14,346 nucleotides of DNA from DATDOY01 sp035293045 (lineage in GTDB: Bacteria; Actinomycetota; Acidimicrobiia; IMCC26256; JACPCJ01). Below the pieces are notes generated by a model. That model was not told the DNA's origin and made no database searches. It was given only the letters and a program-made list of their open reading frames with translations. The position numbers were made by a program, and so were the translations under genes. The stretch lies in the NCBI GenBank assembly GCA_035293045.1, contig DATDOY010000232.1:1-14346 (forward strand), written 5' to 3'. Within the stretch, counting starts at the first letter, position 1. Every line of letters begins with the position of its first letter. Below, one piece after another: positions 1 to 6,912 of the stretch.

Positions 1-2
1 CC

Positions 3-137
3 TTCTTCGGCTTCGACATCGCGCGGGATGCGGGGGCCGGGGCGGCGGGCGACGTCGTCCTCACCGTCACGGCACCCCCGGAAGCCCGCCCCCTCGTCGA
101 CGCCCTCCTCGCTCCCCCCACACCCGCGCCCTCGTAG
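3..137 (+). CDS. 3' end of an unidentified gene (partial)
   Basis: The first 135 bases read as 44 codons without a stop, ending in TAG at 135-137. Nearly every codon ends in C or G (ttc, ggc, gac, atc, gtc, ctc, acc), as in the other genes of the window, so I take this as the true C-terminus of a gene that begins left of the window. The visible peptide starts FFGFDIARDAG, continues GDVVLTVTAPPEARPLV and ends in a Pro/Ala tail. No family motif is visible and I do not recognise it. It is convergent with the sulfatase gene, with a strong hairpin starting 5 bp after its stop. Confidence 0.5.
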   Translation, partial: FFGFDIARDAGAGAAGDVVLTVTAPPEARPLVDALLAPPTPAPS

Positions 138-142
138 CGCGC

Positions 143-193
143 GAGGGTGTGCGTATGGCGTCGCGCATAGCGCGACGCCATACGCACACCCTC
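143..193. terminator. Perfect 24-bp hairpin between convergent genes, likely bidirectional terminator
   Basis: Bases 143-166 are the exact reverse complement of 170-193, with the three-base loop ATA (167-169). The stem starts GAGGGTGTGCGT and ends GTCGCGC. It begins 5 bp after the TAG of the upstream gene and overlaps the first two bases of the sulfatase stop codon (192-194, minus strand). There is no T-tract on either side, as is common for terminators of high-GC actinobacteria. The stem is about twice as long as an ordinary terminator stem. Confidence 0.7.
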
Positions 194-1691
194 ACACGTT
201 GGGCGTCGTGGCGAACTCGAGCGACTCGGCGGCTTTGAGACGCCCGAACCACTCGCGCACCTCGGCTCGGCGTCCGGGATCGTTGGCCAGGTTCACCAAC
301 TCGTGGGGATCGGCGTCGAGGTCGTAGAGCTCGTGCTCGTGGTCGTCGAAGTCGGCGTCCTCACCGAACTCCTTGGGCGACGGCCAGGCTTGGCCGTACT
401 GGTCGGTGCCCCCGCCGACGCCGTAGTAGCGGGCGTACTTGTGGTGGCCGTCGGTGATGGCCCGGATGGCGTAGCGCGTGTGGATGCACCGCTCGTACCA
501 CGCCTGGTCCTGGGCAATCAGCACGTGGTCGCGGGCGGGGGTCGCCGGGTTGGAGAGCGTCGGGCGCAGGTCCCTCCCCACGAACGTCGGCGCGTCGTCG
601 GCGGAAACCCCTCCGAGCGCGGTGATCGTGCGGGCGACGTCGACCTGCGTGCACAACGCGTCGGTCACACCCGGCGCGACGCCGGGCCCCTTCATGTAGA
701 GCGGGACGCGCATGATCTCGTCGTACACGAACGGCCCCTTCGAGCGCAGCCCGTGGCTCCCGCACATGTCGCCGTGGTCGGACGTGAAGATGACGACGGT
801 GTCGTCGGCCGCGCCGGACGCGTCGAGCGCGTCGAGGACCACGCCGAGGCTCGCGTCGGCGGCCTGGTGCAACTTCCAGTAGTAGTCGAGGTGTCGCAAC
901 CACGAGCCGGTGTCGCTCGGGTCGAGGTAGCCGTAGAGGAAATGCTGTTGTTCGTCGAGCCACGTCCTGTGCACCGTCGGCTTGGTGTCGAGGTCGTCGG
1001 CGAAGTTGGCGGGCAGTTCGTCGAACACCTCGTCGTACGGCTCGGCGAAGACGGGGAGCGGGTCGTCGTCCTTCCATGACGCCAGCGACAGCATCTGGCG
1101 CACGCGGTGCACGTCGTCGGCGTTCGCCTGCTGGTACGACGGCTGGTCGATGGGGAACCACATCACGTCGTGCGGGTTCACGAGGGCGACGGTGAGGAAC
1201 CAGGGATCGGCGTCCGCCGCGCGCGCACCACGCGTGCGCAGCCAGTCCGCCGCCTGGCCGGCGATGATCGGGTCGAAGTACCAGCCCGTGCCCGCCCACC
1301 CCATGTAGTGGCGGTCGTCGCCGTCCCAATCGGAGAAGCCGTACGCCTCCATGTCGGGGGTGTTGGTGAGGGCGAGGTGCCACTTGCCGAGGTAGCTCGT
1401 GTTGTACCCCGCGCCGCGCAACGCGTGGCCGAGGGTGGGCGTGTCGGTCGGGAGCTCGCGGTGCGCTCCCATGATGACGTTCTCGCTCACGCCGTGTTGC
1501 GGGACGTACTGGCCGGTGAAGAGGCTCGCCCGGCTCGGCGAGCAGGGCGAGGAATGCGTGTAGCAGCGGGTGAACTCGAGCCCGCCGTCGATGAGCCGCT
1601 GCCGATTGGGAAGGGAGAGGTGGCCGGGTATCCAGTCCCGCTGGCGCTCCTGATCGGAGACGATCAGCAGGACGTTCGGACGGTCGCTCAC
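192..1691 (-). CDS. Sulfatase (type I, formylglycine-dependent)
   Basis: A 499-residue arylsulfatase/alkaline-phosphatase superfamily enzyme that should hydrolyse a sulfate ester; the substrate is unknown. The family signature is visible. C50-S-P-S-R54 followed by ASLFTG is the cysteine-type site that a formylglycine-generating enzyme converts to formylglycine. The N-terminal metal site is VSDQ (D13, Q14), LGKWHL (101-106) supplies K103 and H105, VNPHD supplies H174, and FTSDHGDMCGSHG (303-314) supplies D305 and H306, with K318 after it. No signal peptide is apparent, so it is probably cytoplasmic. The start is GTG at 1691, giving the expected MSDRPNVLLIVSDQ N-terminus. It is divergent from the hydrolase at 1718, only 26 bp away, and its stop lies in the 143-193 hairpin. 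The length is normal for the family. Confidence 0.93.
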   Translation of the reverse strand: MSDRPNVLLIVSDQERQRDWIPGHLSLPNRQRLIDGGLEFTRCYTHSSPCSPSRASLFTGQYVPQHGVSENVIMGAHRELPTDTPTLGHALRGAGYNTSYLGKWHLALTNTPDMEAYGFSDWDGDDRHYMGWAGTGWYFDPIIAGQAADWLRTRGARAADADPWFLTVALVNPHDVMWFPIDQPSYQQANADDVHRVRQMLSLASWKDDDPLPVFAEPYDEVFDELPANFADDLDTKPTVHRTWLDEQQHFLYGYLDPSDTGSWLRHLDYYWKLHQAADASLGVVLDALDASGAADDTVVIFTSDHGDMCGSHGLRSKGPFVYDEIMRVPLYMKGPGVAPGVTDALCTQVDVARTITALGGVSADDAPTFVGRDLRPTLSNPATPARDHVLIAQDQAWYERCIHTRYAIRAITDGHHKYARYYGVGGGTDQYGQAWPSPKEFGEDADFDDHEHELYDLDADPHELVNLANDPGRRAEVREWFGRLKAAESLEFATTPNV

Positions 1692-1698
1692 GAGCGGA

Positions 1699-1711
1699 AG
1701 TGTGACACGCT
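1699..1711. promoter_or_regulatory. Overlapping divergent -10-like elements with GTGTGACAC palindrome
   Basis: The whole gap between the two GTG starts is 1692-1717. On the minus strand CACACT (1699-1704) lies 7 nt before the sulfatase GTG. On the plus strand CACGCT (1706-1711) lies 6 nt before the hydrolase GTG. Both fit CANNNT, a weaker form of the actinobacterial TANNNT -10. The palindrome GTGT-G-ACAC (1700-1708) sits in the middle. Neither gene has a Shine-Dalgarno sequence in the gap, so both mRNAs are probably leaderless. This is an inference from short motifs. Confidence 0.3.
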
Positions 1712-1717
1712 CTCGGC

Positions 1718-2386
1718 GTGGCGGCGTTCCTCGTGCACGGCGTTCCCGACACCCACGACCTGTGGGACGACGTCCTCGCCCACCTGTCGAGCGGCGCGGC
1801 GAGCGGTGCCATCGCGCCCGACCTCCCCGGCTTCGGGTGCCCGGTTCCCGACGGCTTCACCGCCACCAAGGAGGAATACCTCGCCTGGTTGATCGGTCGG
1901 GTCGAGGAGGCGGTGGATTCGACGGGCGGTCCGGTCGACCTGGTGGGTCACGACTGGGGCACTTTGCTGACGCAGCGGCTCGCCGTCGAGCGCCCCGACC
2001 TCGTGCGCACGCTCGCCAGCGGCGCGGCGGCGCTCGAACCGACCTACGAGTGGCACGAGTTCGCGAAGGCGTGGCAGCGCCCGGAAACCGGCATCGAGAT
2101 GGTCCCGACGAGCGACGCGCGCATGGCCGAGTGCATCCTCTCGCTCTATCGCTCGGCCGTGGACGTGTACGCCGAGTGGACCGGGGACATCGAATCGCTG
2201 ACGGCGCGCTCGCTCGTCGTTTGGGGAGCGGACGACCCGTTCGTGGGTCGGGCCTTCGGCGAACGGTTCGCGGAGCGCACGAAGGCGGACCTGTTGATGC
2301 TCGAGGGCTGCGGCCACTGGTGGCCCCGGGAGCGCCCGGCCGAGGTCGCGGCCGCGCTCGAGGCCCACTGGAACGCCGCTTCCTGA
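1718..2386 (+). CDS. Alpha/beta hydrolase (haloalkane dehalogenase/epoxide hydrolase-like)
   Basis: A 222-residue alpha/beta-hydrolase. HGVP (7-10) forms the oxyanion-hole loop. The nucleophile elbow is GHDWG (77-81) with Asp79, the Asp type used by haloalkane dehalogenases and epoxide hydrolases rather than the Ser of esterases. WGADDPF supplies a likely acid at D172/D173, and GCGHWW supplies H200. A water-activating Asp/His/Asp hydrolase acting on a C-halogen, epoxide or similar bond is therefore expected, but the substrate cannot be named. The protein starts directly at the strand before HG, and only about 60 residues separate the nucleophile region from the acid strand, so the cap domain is small. 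I recall short actinobacterial hydrolases of this layout and do not think it is truncated. The start is GTG at 1718 with no Shine-Dalgarno. It is convergent with the next gene, 7 bp away. Confidence 0.85.
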   Translation: MAAFLVHGVPDTHDLWDDVLAHLSSGAASGAIAPDLPGFGCPVPDGFTATKEEYLAWLIGRVEEAVDSTGGPVDLVGHDWGTLLTQRLAVERPDLVRTLASGAAALEPTYEWHEFAKAWQRPETGIEMVPTSDARMAECILSLYRSAVDVYAEWTGDIESLTARSLVVWGADDPFVGRAFGERFAERTKADLLMLEGCGHWWPRERPAEVAAALEAHWNAAS

Positions 2387-2393
2387 TCGCGCC

Positions 2394-3263
2394 TCAGGCC
2401 TTGGCGGCGGCGAGGCAGGAGTCGAGGGCGTCGAGCGCGGTGGGGACGTCGTCGGGACTCACGGCGATCACCAGCGCGATCACCCGGTCGACGCCGAGGG
2501 CGCGATAGCCGTCGACCATCTCGGGCGTGAGCCCGTGGAAGTAGGGGCAGATCGAGACCTGGACGTCGGCGCGGCTCCGGCCCTCCTCGGCGAGGAACTT
2601 CTCAAGCGTCTCGAGTCGCTCGCCCACCTGGTCGGGCGTCCGGTTGAAGCCGTACCAACCTTGCGCGTGGCGGGCGACCCGCCGCAGCGCGGCGTCGCTT
2701 TCCCCTCCCACGTGGATCGGCGGGTGCGGGTCTTGCACGGGCTTCGGGTACATGCGGCACTCCCGGAGCGGGTACACCTCGCCGTCGAACGACGAGACGT
2801 CGTCGACCCACAGGCTCTTCATCACTTGGATGTAGTCATCGGTGCGCTTGCCTCGTTGGGGCCATGGCACGTTGAGCGCGTCGAACTCCTCCTCGAGCCA
2901 CCCGACGCCGATGCCGAGGTCGACGCGGCCGCCGGAAAGCCAGTCGAGGTCGGAGACGACCTTGGCCGTGTAGACGGGGTTGCGTTGGGGGAGGAGGCAG
3001 ATGCCGGTTCCGAGGCGCACGGTTTCGGTGACGGCGGCGAGATACGTGAGGGTGGTGAACGGCTCGGCCATGCCGGCTTCGGGCGGCGCCGGGATCTTGC
3101 CGTCGTCCGAGTAGGGGTACGACGAGGAGTACTCGTCGAACAACACGACGTGCTCGGGTATCCAGATCGAGTCGTAGCCGCGGGCCTCCACTTCGGGCCC
3201 GAGCGCCTTCAGGTACGCGGCGCTGTGCCAGCTCGTCACCGGGGCGAAAATGCCAATCTCCAT
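2394..3263 (-). CDS. LLM class F420-dependent oxidoreductase (Rv2161c-like)
   Basis: A 289-residue luciferase-like monooxygenase-fold (TIM barrel) protein. MEIGIF (1-6) is strand 1, DSIWIPEHVV (31-40) the usual strand 2 with the EH pair, VRLGTGICLLPQRNP (82-96) the cofactor-binding strand, and LSGGRVDLGIGVGW (109-122) the conserved glycine-rich segment. DPHPPIHVGGES (178-189) is typical of F420-binding members of the family. The pattern resembles the actinobacterial Rv2161c-type subgroup, so F420 is more likely than FMN, but the cofactor is inferred. The start is ATG at 3263, supported by a TAGCGT -10 element exactly 7 nt upstream; no Shine-Dalgarno is needed. It is divergent from the hydrolase at 3326. 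The substrate is unknown. Confidence 0.88.
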   Translation of the reverse strand: MEIGIFAPVTSWHSAAYLKALGPEVEARGYDSIWIPEHVVLFDEYSSSYPYSDDGKIPAPPEAGMAEPFTTLTYLAAVTETVRLGTGICLLPQRNPVYTAKVVSDLDWLSGGRVDLGIGVGWLEEEFDALNVPWPQRGKRTDDYIQVMKSLWVDDVSSFDGEVYPLRECRMYPKPVQDPHPPIHVGGESDAALRRVARHAQGWYGFNRTPDQVGERLETLEKFLAEEGRSRADVQVSICPYFHGLTPEMVDGYRALGVDRVIALVIAVSPDDVPTALDALDSCLAAAKA

Positions 3264-3270
3264 GTGACTG

Positions 3271-3276
3271 ACGCTA
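3271..3276 (-). promoter_or_regulatory. -10 element (TAGCGT) of a leaderless promoter
   Basis: Reading the minus strand, TAGCGT is followed by 7 nt and then the ATG at 3263. The same hexamer with the same 7-nt spacing precedes the SDR gene at 7001. It matches the TANNNT -10 of actinobacteria placed so that transcription would start at or next to the start codon. No clear -35 is seen. Confidence 0.55.
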
Positions 3277-3313
3277 CTGCGGGAATGGTCGGTCTCGTCG
3301 GGCGAACGCGCGA

Positions 3314-3319
3314 CAGACT
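3314..3319 (+). promoter_or_regulatory. Weak -10-like element (CAGACT)
   Basis: CAGACT lies 6 nt before the ATG at 3326 and fits CANNNT, a relaxed version of the TANNNT hexamer seen before other starts in this window. There is no Shine-Dalgarno sequence between it and the ATG. Confidence 0.25.
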
Positions 3320-3325
3320 GCGCCC

Positions 3326-4375
3326 ATGCGACGAGTGGCTGTGGTCATGGTGGTGGTCGTGGCGGCCGTGCTGATGGTGCGCCTTGCCCGGCTCGAGCGG
3401 ACGGGGCCTCCCCACGCGGACATCACGATCGGCGACGGGATCCCCGCCACGTTCTATGTGCCGGGCGACATCGACCGCGACTTCCAGGACCTGCCGAGCC
3501 CAAGCCGGCGGCGACCGCCCGTCGTCGTGCTCGCGCACGGCTTCGCCGTCGACCGCTCGATCATGTCCCCATTCGCCCGGAGCCTCGTCGCCCACGGGTA
3601 CGCCGTCCTCGCCTTCGACTGGCGGGGCCACGGAGAGAATCGCAATGCCTTCCACAACGGGTCCGATGAACTGCTGGCCGATCTCGACGCCGCCGTCGAT
3701 TACGCGGAGGCGTCCGACCTCGTGGATCCCGATCGCATCGTGGTCATGGGCCACTCGATGGGGGCCTACGGGGTGCTCGAGTTCGCCAGCCGCGACCCTC
3801 GTCCCGAGGCGGTGGTGCCGCTCTCCGGCGACGCTCCGATGACGGGGCCGCGCACGCCGCGCAACGTCGCGTTCATCCTCGCCGAGGACGACCCCTCGGG
3901 CATTCATGAGGGCGTGGACGACGCCGTCGACCGCCTCGGAGGCGAACGCGCCGATCGCCGGGACTTCTCGCGCGGCGTGGCGGTGGATCGGACCGTGATC
4001 GAGGGCGTCGACCACGCCACGATCCTCTATTCGGGCGATGCGATCAACGCGGCGATCCGCTGGATGGACCAGAGCCTCGGCATCGATCGTGACGCGGTCC
4101 ACGGGCGCGTCGACCCGCGAGTTCGGGTCGCCGCCCTCTACTTCCTCGTCCTGCTTGTCGCGCTCGGTCTGCTGGGCCGTCTGCTCGGGCGGTTCACGCC
4201 GACGGCCGCCGCGCCCGAACGCGCCGGCGCGTGGCGCGGGCTCGGCATCCTTGCCGCGGGGCTTGTCGCCGCCGTTCCCCTCGCGGCGGGGGCCGCGCCG
4301 GCGGGCTTCCTTTCGCTCGTGGCGGGGCGGCCGTGGCGGGGTATCTCAGCCTGGCGGCCGGCCTCATCCTCGTGA
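3326..4375 (+). CDS. Membrane-anchored alpha/beta hydrolase, C-terminus out of frame
   Basis: The open frame gives 349 residues. Residues 4-20 are a hydrophobic N-terminal anchor. The hydrolase domain follows: VVLAHGFAVDRS (68-79) as the oxyanion loop, FDWRGHG (97-103), nucleophile elbow GHSMG (142-146) with Ser144, AEDD (186-189) for the acid and VDH with H230 for the base. It is a serine hydrolase (esterase/peptidase-like) that probably faces outward. From about residue 267 it becomes hydrophobic (VAALYFLVLLVALGLLGRLL, then LGILAAGLVAAVPLAAG). After GFLSLVAG (327-334) the frame turns into RPWRGISAWRPASSS and stops at 4375, while the hydrophobic sequence continues in the -1 frame to 4896. 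I read this as one protein of about 523 residues broken at the G4 run 4324-4327 by a frameshift, either natural or a sequencing/assembly error. Confidence 0.82.
   Translation: MRRVAVVMVVVVAAVLMVRLARLERTGPPHADITIGDGIPATFYVPGDIDRDFQDLPSPSRRRPPVVVLAHGFAVDRSIMSPFARSLVAHGYAVLAFDWRGHGENRNAFHNGSDELLADLDAAVDYAEASDLVDPDRIVVMGHSMGAYGVLEFASRDPRPEAVVPLSGDAPMTGPRTPRNVAFILAEDDPSGIHEGVDDAVDRLGGERADRRDFSRGVAVDRTVIEGVDHATILYSGDAINAAIRWMDQSLGIDRDAVHGRVDPRVRVAALYFLVLLVALGLLGRLLGRFTPTAAAPERAGAWRGLGILAAGLVAAVPLAAGAAPAGFLSLVAGRPWRGISAWRPASSS
4322..4342 (+). other. Probable frameshift site (G-run)
   Basis: In the hydrolase frame the codons are gtg gcg ggg cgg ccg tgg. Moving back one base after ggg (4325-4327) gives gcg gcc gtg gcg ggg tat ctc, which restores a membrane protein (AAVAGYLSLAAGLILVTRHV). 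One extra G in the 4324-4327 run would fuse the two frames. The crossover must lie between roughly 4300 and 4342. Confidence 0.65.
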
Positions 4376-4896
4376 CGCGGCATGTCGCGGTTCGGGCGGG
4401 CACGCTCGGCGTCGGGTCCTGGCCCGCCCTCGCCGACTTCCGCACCGCATGGCGGCCCGCGCTCGGTTCGGCCGCGCTCGGGACGCTCGGCGTCTTCCTT
4501 CTCCTCAATCCCCTCGCGCCGGTCTTCCATCGGTTCGTGCCGACGCCGGAGCGGATGATCCTGCTCCCCGCCGTCGCCGCGGTCCTGTTGCCGTTCACCT
4601 TCGTGTTCCACTCCTTCCTCCGGCGCGGCCCGACGGCGAGAGCGACGCTGTCGAGCGTCGCCGGCCGGATCCTCGTGCTCGTCGTGATGCAGGTCGGCGC
4701 CGTGGCCGGCGTGTTGCCCGGCGTCCTCGTCGTGATCGTCCCCGTGCTGGCGCTCATCTTCGTCCTCGTCGAGATCGTCGCCTCGGCGATGTACTCGACG
4801 AGCCGTAACGTCGTCGCCATCGCGCTCCTCGAGGCGTTGTGGCTGGGCTGGATGATCTCGGTGACGGTGCCGATCACCCTCTCGTTCGGCGGCTGA
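4333..4896 (+). CDS. Multi-pass membrane C-terminal half of the preceding hydrolase (frameshifted)
   Basis: This frame encodes about five hydrophobic segments: AGYLSLAAGLILV, LGSAALGTLGVFLLLNPLA, MILLPAVAAVLLPFTFVF, a long ILVLVVMQ...VLALIFVLVEIVASAM stretch probably spanning twice, and VVAIALLEALWLGWMISVTV. It ends SFGG at the TGA 4894-4896. No catalytic motif is visible. An independent gene could start at GTG 4333 or at ATG 4231, but the 4231-4330 part is an arginine-rich shadow without membrane character. Because the upstream frame already carries two similar hydrophobic segments and stops abruptly, I believe this is the C-terminal half of one hydrolase-plus-membrane-domain protein. It is followed 4 bp later by the CoA-transferase ATG. 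Confidence 0.6.
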   Translation: MAGYLSLAAGLILVTRHVAVRAGTLGVGSWPALADFRTAWRPALGSAALGTLGVFLLLNPLAPVFHRFVPTPERMILLPAVAAVLLPFTFVFHSFLRRGPTARATLSSVAGRILVLVVMQVGAVAGVLPGVLVVIVPVLALIFVLVEIVASAMYSTSRNVVAIALLEALWLGWMISVTVPITLSFGG

Positions 4897-4900
4897 GGCG

Positions 4901-6154
4901 ATGGGCACCGGATTGCTGTCCGGCGTGCGGGTGATCGAGAGTTCGCTCCTCGGCCCCGGCGCGATCACGACGCACCTCGCCGACATGGGCGCCGACGTGA
5001 TCAAGGTCGAGCCGCCGGGCGGCGATTACATCCGCCGAATGACCTGGCCGATCGTCGAGGGCGTCTCGCTCATGCACCTCCACATTCACCGGGGCAAGCG
5101 CAGTGTCACCCTCGACCTCCGGACCGACGAAGGGGTCGACGTGTACCTCGACCTCGTGCGCGGCGCGGACGTCGTCGTCGAGGCCATGCGCCCGGGGGCC
5201 CTCGAGCGCCGGGGCCTCGGATTCGACCGCCTGCGCGAGGTCAACCCCCGCGTCGTGTTCTGCACGATCTCGGGGTACGGCGCCACCGGCCCCTATCAAG
5301 ACCTCCCGAGTCACGGCATCGCCTACGACACGTGGGCCGGCCAGGTTCCCCCGGCGACCGACGACGACGGGTTCGCCTACATCCCGGAGCACTCCTCGAT
5401 CGGGATCCACGCCGGGCCGCTGTTCGGCGCCCTCGGGATCCTCGCCGGCGTGATCCGCGCTCGGGAGACGGGCGAGGGCTGCCGGATGGAGATCGCACAG
5501 TCGGACGCCGCCGCCTCGATGGACTGGTATCGGATCGAGTCGTGGAAGGCCTACGAGCGGCCCGAGTCGGAGGTCACGGGCAACGCCAGCGACAACTACG
5601 AGCGCCGTGCGCCGGGGACGGCGGGGATGCGCGAGGGCGTTCGCTACCAGATGTACGAGACTGTCGACGGACACGTGTTGTTCATGGCCTCCGAGCGCGC
5701 CTTCTGGAACAACTTCTGTGAGGGGATCGGGCGCGTCGACCTGTTCGAGCGCTGGCCGGGCGAGGAGTACGCCGACCACGCTCGCGGAAACCGCGAGCTG
5801 CAGGTCGAGCTACGCGAGATCTTCCGGTCGCGCACGAGCGCGGAGTGGATGCGGTTCGGGGAAGAGGTCAACACGCCGATCGCACCGGTCAACACGCCCA
5901 AGACCATCGCCGACGATCCGCAGTTCCAGCACCGGCTTCCGTGGATCCCCGCCGACCGCCTCGGCGCTCACCAGCTGCCGTTTCCGGTGAAAGTCGACGG
6001 CGCGGCGGCGCCGCCCACGCCGTCGCACGCGCCGACGCCGGGCGAGCACACCGAGGCCGTCCTGCGCGACACGCTCGGCTACGACGACGCGCGCATCACC
6101 GCCCTCCGCGCCACCGGCGCCTTGGGTCCCACGGCGGAACGTCCTTCTTCTTGA
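4901..6154 (+). CDS. CaiB/BaiF (family III) CoA-transferase-like protein
   Basis: A 417-residue member of the family III CoA-transferase/racemase fold. Visible family landmarks are LLSGVRVIESS (5-15), HLADMGADVIKVEPP (25-39), HRGKRSVTLDL (63-73), ADVVVEAMRPGALERRGLG (89-107), NPRVVFCTISGYGATGPY (115-132), FGALGILAGVIRARETGEG (175-193), and the C-terminal VNTPIAPVNTPKTIADDPQF. Members move CoA between acyl acceptors or epimerise 2-methylacyl-CoAs. The catalytic Asp of characterised members (about residue 169 in formyl-CoA transferase) is not seen: the corresponding stretch is EHSSIGIHAG (163-172). Activity is therefore uncertain. The ATG at 4901 follows the preceding stop by 4 bp, so it is probably translationally coupled. 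Its stop lies in the left arm of the 6148-6196 hairpin. Confidence 0.88.
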   Translation: MGTGLLSGVRVIESSLLGPGAITTHLADMGADVIKVEPPGGDYIRRMTWPIVEGVSLMHLHIHRGKRSVTLDLRTDEGVDVYLDLVRGADVVVEAMRPGALERRGLGFDRLREVNPRVVFCTISGYGATGPYQDLPSHGIAYDTWAGQVPPATDDDGFAYIPEHSSIGIHAGPLFGALGILAGVIRARETGEGCRMEIAQSDAAASMDWYRIESWKAYERPESEVTGNASDNYERRAPGTAGMREGVRYQMYETVDGHVLFMASERAFWNNFCEGIGRVDLFERWPGEEYADHARGNRELQVELREIFRSRTSAEWMRFGEEVNTPIAPVNTPKTIADDPQFQHRLPWIPADRLGAHQLPFPVKVDGAAAPPTPSHAPTPGEHTEAVLRDTLGYDDARITALRATGALGPTAERPSS

Positions 6155-6196
6155 CGGCAGAGGGCGCGGGTCCCGCGCCTCGCGCACCGTCAAGAA
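6148..6196. terminator. Two-part hairpin spanning the stops of convergent genes
   Basis: Bases 6148-6157 (TTCTTGACGG) are the exact reverse complement of 6187-6196. Inside lies a second stem, 6163-6170 (GGCGCGGG) against 6172-6179, around T6171. The TGA of the CoA-transferase (6152-6154) and the TGA of the minus-strand gene (6190-6192 on the plus strand) lie in opposite arms, so the two stop codons pair with each other. It is a likely bidirectional terminator without a T-tract. Confidence 0.6.
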
Positions 6197-6882
6197 CGCG
6201 GCGCGAGGGGAGTGCCGGGGTGCGGGACCATGAGCTCCTCGCGGCGCTCGGTGATCCAGGACCGCGCCTCGGTGCGCCACGCGCGGAGGCGCTCGTCAGT
6301 GTCGACGTTGCGGAGGGCGTCGGTGTGCGATGCCAGGTCGGTCGCCCACACGGTGATCGCCTCGGTGTCGGACATGGCGACCTCGTACGCGCCCACGAGG
6401 CGGTGGCGGTAATCCGCGAGGGTGGGCTGACGCGTCTCGACGACCGCGCGCAGGTAATCGCGTACTGCGCCCGGACGCACGCGCGCGATTTCGTGCACGA
6501 ACACCGACCCGGTGACCCCATCGCCGAGCAACTGACTCAGGGTCGGTGACCCGTCGGCACCGAGGAGCAGGCGGTCGAAGCCACCGCTCCGCCACTGATA
6601 GGCCTCGTCCCACCACTGGTTGAGCTCCGTGTTCTCGGACCGGCGCACGTTGGCGGCGTTGACGAGTCGCTCCCAACCGCTCCATCCGTCGACCATCTCC
6701 CAGAGGTTGACCACCTGTGGCCAGCGCCCGGTGGCCCCGACGACCTGCCACGTCCCGAGGAGGGTCAGGCCGCGGTCGGCCGCGGTCTCGGCGTGGAACC
6801 CGGCGGTGTGGGCCATGTAGGGCGACGCGCCCTGCCCCACGATGTCGATGACCTCGTGGAGGTAGAGGTGTTCTCGCGCCAC
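6190..6882 (-). CDS. NIPSNAP-like (dimeric alpha/beta-barrel) protein
   Basis: A 230-residue soluble protein with no signal peptide or membrane segment. It seems to hold two copies of a ferredoxin-like alpha/beta unit. The first half contains YMAHTAGFHAETAADRGLTL, then LGTWQVVGATGRWPQVVNLW and EMVDGWSGWERLV. The second contains VFVHEIARVRPGAVRDYLRA, then LVGAYEVAMSDTEAITVWAT and DLASHTDAL. A helix, then a (L)xGxxxV strand, a V-x-x-W strand and a W/L-rich helix recur in both. This layout is typical of NIPSNAP and related dimeric-barrel families, but I assign it by pattern only and propose no reaction. The start is GTG at 6882, supported by a TAGCCT -10 6 nt upstream. It is divergent from the SDR/selenoprotein operon and convergent with the CoA-transferase. 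Confidence 0.6.
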   Translation of the reverse strand: MAREHLYLHEVIDIVGQGASPYMAHTAGFHAETAADRGLTLLGTWQVVGATGRWPQVVNLWEMVDGWSGWERLVNAANVRRSENTELNQWWDEAYQWRSGGFDRLLLGADGSPTLSQLLGDGVTGSVFVHEIARVRPGAVRDYLRAVVETRQPTLADYRHRLVGAYEVAMSDTEAITVWATDLASHTDALRNVDTDERLRAWRTEARSWITERREELMVPHPGTPLAPRS

Positions 6883-6888
6883 GGGCGC

Positions 6889-6894
6889 AGGCTA
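6889..6894 (-). promoter_or_regulatory. -10 element (TAGCCT) of a leaderless promoter
   Basis: On the minus strand TAGCCT is followed by 6 nt and the GTG start at 6882. It fits TANNNT, and no Shine-Dalgarno sequence is present, so a leaderless transcript is likely. Confidence 0.5.
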
Positions 6895-6912
6895 CGCGCG
6901 CAACATGAGGAC

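Noticed and set aside
2382..2398. CCTGA-N7-TCAGG inverted repeat between the hydrolase and LLM genes
   Set aside because: Only 5 bp with a 7-nt loop; too weak to call a terminator alone. It is mentioned only for comparison with the other convergent junctions.
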